The notes under the pieces were generated by a model. The model worked only from the letters and a program-made list of their open reading frames with translations, was not told the DNA's origin and ran no database searches. A stretch of DNA of 64,000 nt from Calamus simplicifolius. Its lineage: Eukaryota; Streptophyta; Magnoliopsida; Arecales; Arecaceae. Shown one piece after another: positions 57,439 through 64,000 of this stretch. The translations under genes and the position numbers were made by a program. Numbering within the stretch: the stretch's first letter is position 1; the number at the start of each line of letters is the position of its first letter. The stretch is taken from positions 1,601,513-1,665,512 of the forward strand of contig UESW01003881.1 in the NCBI GenBank assembly GCA_900491605.1, given 5' to 3'.

Positions 57439-60106
57439 GTGAGCATTTGATCGACTTCGGTTTACTTTCCAACTTTTTTTAAAAAAAATTGAGTTTCGCA
57501 TTCTATTAATACATCGAACTTCTCAGTATTTGCAAAGCCTTTCGTATTGCAGAAATTAGAGAATTAAGACCACCATTCCTCTGATTTCATTCCCTTGTAC
57601 CATTAATCTAGTCTAGTGTTAGTTCCAGCTGTTTGTAGGATGCGTTTCTAGTTTGTAGTCTTGGGCATTCAATCAATACCCATAAAAAAAGGGATTTTGG
57701 GCCTTCAATATTCAGATCCTTTTTATTTTTCATTTTTTTCTTCTGAAAAATTGGTTTTATCATGCTAAAACCGTGTGACACAACCTACCAGAAAAATAAA
57801 CCTTTAACCTGCCATCCATTTTTCTTAAAAAAAGGAGAGAAAAAAAATAAATAAAAAGATGAGAGCACCTTTTCTACATTTTAAAGCTGATAAAAAGGAT
57901 ATTTCACTTCTTGCCTGCATCGAAACAAAAAGGACTAGATGAAATTTGATTGTTGAAAGTGACTCGATGAATGCAATGGAAGGACAATGTGAAGGTTCTA
58001 CTAGCCTTTGATGAATTCATAACCATTGTGGGACATGACCGATGGGGTGGACGAATGAAACTTAAGTTGGGTAACTTCCTTTCAAGATGAGGCGGAAATT
58101 GGTGCATGCATCGTTGCTAAGTATAGCTACTTTCGTTTTAGATTTAAGGGGGCTAGCAAGATACATGAGTTTGGGATGACTGTTAGTTTTCTTTGGGACT
58201 CATTAGCACAGTCCACACTCATCTTTGGTACCCATTAGTTAAGCTCGTATTTGGAGGAAACACTGTTGCAGAGTATAAAGATAGGCCAATGAACTAAGGC
58301 ACTTAAATCTTAATTATACAAAAATAAGAGAAATACCAGAATCCATAGGGTGCCTCTCAAACATGCAGAACTTATGTCTCATGGGCTGTAAATTCTTGCA
58401 CACCCTACCCAATAGTTTAGTAACTTCTGGTATAACTGAAGTCTCTTGACAATATCATTACGATCGACCATTTAGAAGTGCAAAATTTAGACGCAGCATC
58501 ACCAGGATAGCGCTTTTAACATGCCAAGCAGAGCTTTTTTAAGCCAACACTCATGTATTCGATGGACGCTACATGAGGGAACAGTGTACCTATCAGATAA
58601 AATGTCAGATAAGGTGCAGTAAAAGTGACCTCTTTGGAATAGCACCTGCAGATGGTATAAAAAATAAACTTGTTGCTATGAACAGGAATTTGGGGGGTGA
58701 GTCATATCATTTCTCTTTTCAAGAAAACAAATGTTATACAAACTAAAGCCAATTATGCTTTGCCTCAAAGGGGTGAGTCATATCAGCTCTGTGCAGGAAA
58801 ACAAGATAGCAGAATAGAATAGAGTAAGGAATAGAAGAGGCAAGAAAAGGAGAAAGAAAGAGTGATCGAAGGAAAAATGTTTAAGAAAGAAGAGAAGAAA
58901 TTGGTGGTGAAGAAAAATATACTGATACAGTCTAGGAATATGGTGCCTTGTTATAGTCTTAAAACCCCTATATTTGGCTATTCTCTGGTGCTCCTCAGTT
59001 AGCTCAATGAAGTACTTGAAATTTTGTTGATAAGACTGATATGGCTCATATTTCTCCTCACACCACATTGCCACAGCTTTTTTCTGGACATGAACTCTAG
59101 GTTCTTTGACAATGAAGTCTTTTATAGTGTGAAGTATATTATTCGTTTTTGGGTTATGAATCTGGTAGCCAGTAGAATGATAGAAGATTCATTTGTTGAT
59201 ATGCTGAAATTGAGACGGATGCAGTTTTTGGTAACATTGGGTAGAAATGTTACCTTATTATGTACCATTGATGATCAGCTAGATGTTCCCTTGATATAGT
59301 TAGTCCTTGTGGTAGGTTATAGACAGCACTAGGTTTTGCTATTTTTTGGGTCATGTGATCTCCTTTCAGTTGACAAGGTTTTCTGATCCCCCTTTGTAAA
59401 ATCTTCATTCTTGTTATTAATATTAACTCAGGTAGTAGTGTTGTCTAAATATCTGGCATATTCCTTGTGCCCTAGCATCCTAAAGCGAACAGCACATCAA
59501 CCTCAATAAAGCGAAACACAAGGACATCACATGACATTAATATATGATACAAAAATGTATGAGAGATGTCAAATGTACATTTCCAGCAGAAGCCAAAAAA
59601 AAAGACACTTTTTTCTTGCTGTTGGGTTTATGTCTTTGCATTTCAACTGGATCAGCAATCTACATGTCATGGGATTATTATTATTTTTCCCCCTTTAGTA
59701 ATCTATGACATTGGCTAAACAAAATGATACTTATAAATCTTCTCTTATGAATTAGTGATTTGTTGAATATATTGATGAATATTGCAGCGCTTTATTTTGT
59801 CATTTTTCTTTTTTGAAGCAGTGTTGTTCTCATGATTGATAATTCATGGCTTATGTATTTATAACAAAATGTGGCATATGCATATCAAATGTCTCTTCAA
59901 GCAGCAGCTCATATGAACCACGTTTTAGTTTTACATTCCTAATATTGAACTTCTCTATCTTCTTCCCTCTATGAACTGGTACTCATATATACTTCTTGCA
60001 AGATGTGTTAATACAATTGCTTTGTTCTGGTTGCTACAATTCTGGGATGCTGCATTGCTCTTCTGGCTTTCCTTTTATTGACTATGATATATCTTGCATC
60101 ATACAG
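57439..60106 (+). other. CACTA-2 interior without assigned genes
   Basis: At 57935-58150 the phrase LIVESDSMNA in a broken frame hints at a decayed LINE RNase H. An open frame at 59024-59299 matches nothing I know. Otherwise nothing is seen. Confidence 0.35.
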
Positions 60107-60633
60107 TTTTCTCGTCATGAACCTGGGGTAACCCACGTCTTAGTAACAGGAGGTGCTGGCTATATTGGTTCACATGCTTCACTTCGGCTCTTGAAGGATT
60201 CATATCGAGTAACAATTGTGGTAATTCACTGTTTCTCCACATAGACCCATATCTTTTTGTACTCTAATGACCATCAACACCGGCAATTTAAAGTGTTGTG
60301 GAAATAATTAAGTTTTTTGCTATAATTTTTACAGGATAATCTTTCTAGGGGGAATATTGGAGCAGTTAAGGTTCTCCAGGAGCTATTCCCTGAGCCTGGG
60401 AGACTTCAGTTCATTTACGCTGATTTGGGTGATGCAAAAGCTGTATCCTTGTCACCTTTTTAAAATTACAAATTGACACTTCTTTGTTGTTGAGCTTTTT
60501 GTGTTAAGGACTTTGAGGTTCATTCTTTAACCAAATATCAGGTTAACCAAATATTTGCACAAAATGCATTTGATGCTGTAATGCATTTTGCAGCTGTTGC
60601 TTATGTGGGCGAAAGTACACTTGAACCTCTTAG
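60107..60633 (+). pseudogene. Captured UDP-arabinose 4-epimerase fragment (three exons)
   Basis: Exon 60107-60220 reads FSRHEPGVTHVLVTGGAGYI then GSHASLRLLKDSYRVTIV, which holds the GxxGxxG NAD-binding motif. Exon 60335-60442 reads DNLSRGNIGAVKVLQELFPE then PGRLQFIYADLGDAKA. Exon 60542-60633 reads VNQIFAQNAFDAVMHFAAVA then YVGESTLEPLR. All have GT-AG edges and no stop. They match the N-terminal Rossmann part of MUR4-type Golgi UDP-arabinose (UDP-xylose) 4-epimerase, which makes UDP-arabinopyranose for cell walls. The membrane anchor exon before and the YxxxK catalytic region after are missing, so no enzyme can be made. The exons lie in the sense orientation inside CACTA-2. Confidence 0.85.
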
Positions 60634-61648
60634 GTATGTTGATCTTTTCTAAATATCTTGTCTGGGCAAAGTTGTCGTTGCTTGTTTGTTTTGCTCAATT
60701 GCTGCAGCATCAGCTTTATTTCCACATGAATTAAAGTTTCTGGAAAAAGGTATTCCTACAATGCTGGAATTTTTTTTGACAGGCCATAACTTTATAGACA
60801 AGAATTTGTAAATTCTATTTTATATTTTCTGAAACTAGGCCTAAACTAACAGCCTAACCTGTATGCAACAGTTATGTCTAATGTTTTACTTTCATTCTAT
60901 GCACAAATTTCTTCATAGTTGGAGGATGCTGACTGGTTGACTTGTTAAAGTCTCTTGTGTTGATGCAAGAGACACAGGTTATATCCTACCCTCGCGTTGA
61001 TTTTAAGCCAAGCTTCAACCCATCCCAATTCTTAAGGAAAAATGAGAGAAGTTCCGGTTAGTGGCTGGTGCATTAAAACGGATTTTCTAGGCTTATAAAT
61101 GAAAAATTTGTCGCAACATTTCTATCATATGAGAACAAAATCATCTACTGAATTTTCATGATTTTAGAGTGACTTCATAGAAAGTCACCAACCTCTCCAT
61201 GCACTTTGGTGATAATTTTGTTATTTTGCTGATATGGCCCTATGTCAACCTTGATGCAGGTTCACAGTACTAGTTTATGCCCCCTTATACTGGGCATAGT
61301 TTTATCATACCGGCATTGAACCATAACTTGGTGCAGGGAATATCCTGCATCTCCATACACTGAATCTACCCCCATATTGGACATGAACCATAACTCAGTG
61401 CAGGGCATGTTCTCAGTTTTCATACAATAAAGAAGGATTGCTTTCTTCTGCTTGGTATACCTTTCCCTGAGCTATTCACTAATGTACAAAATGTGCTGAC
61501 TGAACTAGCTGAAAATGCTTTGAGATCTCATTTTTGTGCAAACTTTTCTTATTCATAATCGCAAATAATGGATCAGTTAGCCTGATTAGACGATTGTGAA
61601 CAAAACTTCTTAGTTGTAAGAGATATTTTCTAATACAAATATTTGCAG

Positions 61649-61691
61649 GTGGATACCAATGTTAATGATGAAGGCAGAGTAGTGGAAAAAG
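61649..61691 (+). pseudogene. Possible further captured exon
   Basis: Between TTTGCAG and GGTAACC, 43 bp reads VDTNVNDEGRVVEK. It does not continue the epimerase. It is too short for a family call and may be chance. Confidence 0.3.
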
Positions 61692-62279
61692 GTAACCATA
61701 GCATAATTTGTTTGTTTACATTTTGAGATTTGATTTGTTTTGATGTTTGCTCATATTTTTAGTTTTCATTAGATTGAATATACCACCGATCATCAGAAGC
61801 ACATTTCAAGGAAAGTAAGCAAAGCGTACTTTTGTATGAGAGGTCTGCAATGATGTCTTATTGGAACATTTATGAATTGCAATGCCTTTATAGGGCATTG
61901 TTTACTCTATTAATGTTTAAAAGAGAGCTAGAAAACTGGGGACTGTTTAGGATCTTCTGTTGTGTTGTTTGAATCATGTGGTTTGATGTTTTAGGTTAGT
62001 TATGGATATTGTAATTGATATGGACTATTGAGTTTCATTTATTGGTTATTTTGATGTTTATCTTTTGTCGCCATTATGTAATAATTTTGTATATGTAATA
62101 GATATTGTATGTAAAAAATCATATTATTTTTATTGATATGGTTTTTAATATTTAAAAAAATAATATGAAACAAAAAAATTATATTCTATTTAAATAAAAT
62201 ATGCAAAAAAATAAAAAATTTAAAATAGAAATATAATTTTAAAATATTAAATAAATTAAAATTAAATAAATATAACTTT

Positions 62280-63310
62280 TTTCTATGATTTTAGACATAT
62301 TTTGTAGGGAAAAATATTTATTTATTATATTTTCCTATGATTTAATTTATTTTTTTGGGTAAAAATGGTTAAATATTAATAATTTATTCACTTTTATGTA
62401 TGATTTATTTATTTCATAAGTAAAAATATTTTTTTAAAAAAATTATCTTACTATTTTTCCCTACGATTTTAAGAAATTTGTAGGAAAAGATATGGATAAA
62501 AAATATTTTTCTTAATTTTTACCTATGATTTTAGGGTTTTTTTGTAGGGAAAGAAAATATTAAAAATTATTATTAGCTAATTTTTTCCTACGATTTTAAG
62601 AAAATTCGTAGGTAAAGATATGGATAAATTTTTTTTTGATTTTTTCCTATGATTTTGAGGTTTTTCGTAGGGCAACAAATCATTAAATATATTATTAGCC
62701 AACTTTTTCCTACGATTTTGGGCTTTTTCGTAGGGAAAGAAATCATTAAAATTATTATTAGCCAATTTCTTGATTTTTTTCCTACGATTTTGAGGTTTTT
62801 CATAGGAAAAAATCATTAAAAATTTTTATTAGCTAACTTTTCCCTACAATTTTAGGGTAAATCGTAGGGAAAGATGTGTATAAAAAAATATTTTTCCTAT
62901 TTTTTCTACGATTTTAGGTTTTTCGTAGGGAAAGAAATCATTAAAAATTATAATTAGCCAATTTTTTCCTACGATTTTAAGATAAATCGTAGGGAAAGAT
63001 GTTGATAAAATATATTTTTTTGATTTTTTCCTATGATTTTTTAATTTCGTAGGCAATAGTTTTTAAAATTTAAATTTGAATTTCAAATTCTTCTCACTCT
63101 TTCCCTACGAATTATGACCTTTACCTACGAAAAAAATCGTAGGAAAAGGTCTGATCTATGCCTACGATTTTAAAAGTCGTAGGCAAAGGCTTTCCCTACG
63201 CACTTTTCCCTACGATTTTTTTATACTTTTGCTACGACAGAAATCGTAGGGAAAGGCTTTACCTACGATTTTTTTTCTCTTTCCCTATGAAAAAAATCGT
63301 AGGCAAAAGT
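62280..63310. repeat. CACTA-2 right subterminal repeats
   Basis: More than ten copies of CCTACGATTTT...TTTCGTAGGGAAAGA, many of them as foldback pairs about 25 bp long and regularly spaced at about 60-65 bp from 62520 to 63010. Confidence 0.9.
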
Positions 63311-63330
63311 TGATTTTTTTTGTAGTGAGA

Positions 63331-64000
63331 ATCTACATGGTCAGATTTGACTTCCAGGGACTTTCTTATGCTTGTCTAATTGTGTTCTTTTTGTTGGTTT
63401 GCGGTGAACCATGAATTTATCAAATTCTTACTTCTCAAAATTCTGTTTATGTAACCAGACACTTTTCAGATTCTTGTGCTCTAAATCTTCTTGTAACCAA
63501 GGTTTTAAGACTCGGTTTTAGTACCCCAAGTAGAGTTTCAGCTTCAAAAGTTTTGCTCCAATTAAGTTTTGGAGTTTCGGTCAAAAAGTCAAGAAAAATG
63601 CTTAATGAATAGAAAAAGAATATGACAATAAAAGAAACCAAAACAAGTTATTTTACATCATTTTATAATATTTTAATTTATTTGCAACCATAATTTGTGC
63701 AACTTGTGTCGTTCTAGGCTGAAAATTCTTGTGCGCTTACTAATTTCCTCTCACAGCTTTCCCCCCACTTTTGAAATTTGAACATGACATATCTACAAAC
63801 TACTCAAAAACTACCTATCTATTCAACTAGAAACTTAGAATAGAGACGCTGCACACTATTTACAAGCCCCATCTCCAACATCCTTAATAATGATCATAAG
63901 TGTTCCTTTGTTTATCAATAATCACATGCTATCAACAAACAAATAAACATATGTAGAGATAGATAAGCAAAAGAAAGAAAATATTCCCTATTACCAAGCT
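63331..64000. other. TAF13 intron or flank, right of CACTA-2
   Basis: No exon, repeat or RNA gene is recognised. The expected last TAF13 exon (DLPKLNRC-like) is not here. Confidence 0.5.

Larger units (their letters stand above)
55749..63327 (+). mobile_element. CACTA-like transposon with captured gene exons (Pack-CACTA), 7.6 kb
   Basis: The right end reads TTTTTTTTGTAGTG (63314-63327), which is CACTACAAAAAAAA in reverse. The left end at 55749 is a decayed AGCTATAAAAAAA. Both ends carry arrays of CCTACGATTTT and AATCGTAGGGAAAGG in both orientations (55775-56060 and 62280-63310). Flanking triplets are ACA and AGA, so the target duplication is unproven. Inside are a GC-rich leader, exon-like pieces and three epimerase exons, but no transposase. 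Not autonomous. Confidence 0.8.

Noticed and set aside
59024..59299. 91-residue frame in CACTA-2 as possible transposase
   Set aside because: No DDE/D or zinc motifs and no recognisable family signature.

Overview
This is plant nuclear DNA, most likely from a large-genome monocot such as a palm (inferred from element types and gene style, not proven). It is AT-rich and dominated by transposable elements nested inside one another. Only two loci look like host genes, both on the plus strand and both incomplete here: the first two exons of a plastid FAD-dependent oxidoreductase-like gene of the COG2509 family (42587-46908), and two central exons of the TFIID subunit TAF13 (53807-55149). Bases 1-2220 hold a broken second copy of the first gene and its upstream DNA.

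Region by region. 1-2220: duplicated pseudogene copy carrying a 618-bp TRIM retrotransposon. 2300-14300: a minus-strand Ty1/copia element split by the 3' half of a plus-strand Sirevirus (5575-12646). 14400-17120: a minus-strand LINE RNase H region split by a GC-armed, hAT-like element. 18181-21666: truncated LTR element encoding a 'putative gypsy type transposon' protein. 21690-22990: two RTE-type LINE pieces in opposite orientation. 23143-23385: second copy of the window's first bases. 25586-41868: a minus-strand Sirevirus with both LTRs and a GTTAA target duplication, itself hit by a CACTA element (27358-33420, TSD AAT) that carries Transposase_24 exons, TTTAGGG-like repeats and an antisense piece of 18S rDNA. 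42587-55149: the host exons, with a 13-copy 85-bp minisatellite (52206-53270) between them. 55749-63327: a second CACTA-like element, inside the TAF13 intron, carrying three intact exons of a UDP-arabinose 4-epimerase gene. 63331-64000: nothing recognised.

No element appears autonomous as it stands: every recognised transposon reading frame has stops, frameshifts or missing parts. The best leads are (1) a cluster of U3-type paired motifs directly upstream of the envelope-like ORF in two Sirevirus families whose motifs differ completely, (2) the gene-capturing CACTA elements, (3) the phase-compatible neighbouring exons of the oxidoreductase and TAF13 genes, and (4) the paralogue pair, which works as a molecular record of deletions and insertions. 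All calls come from reading the sequence; no search was run.
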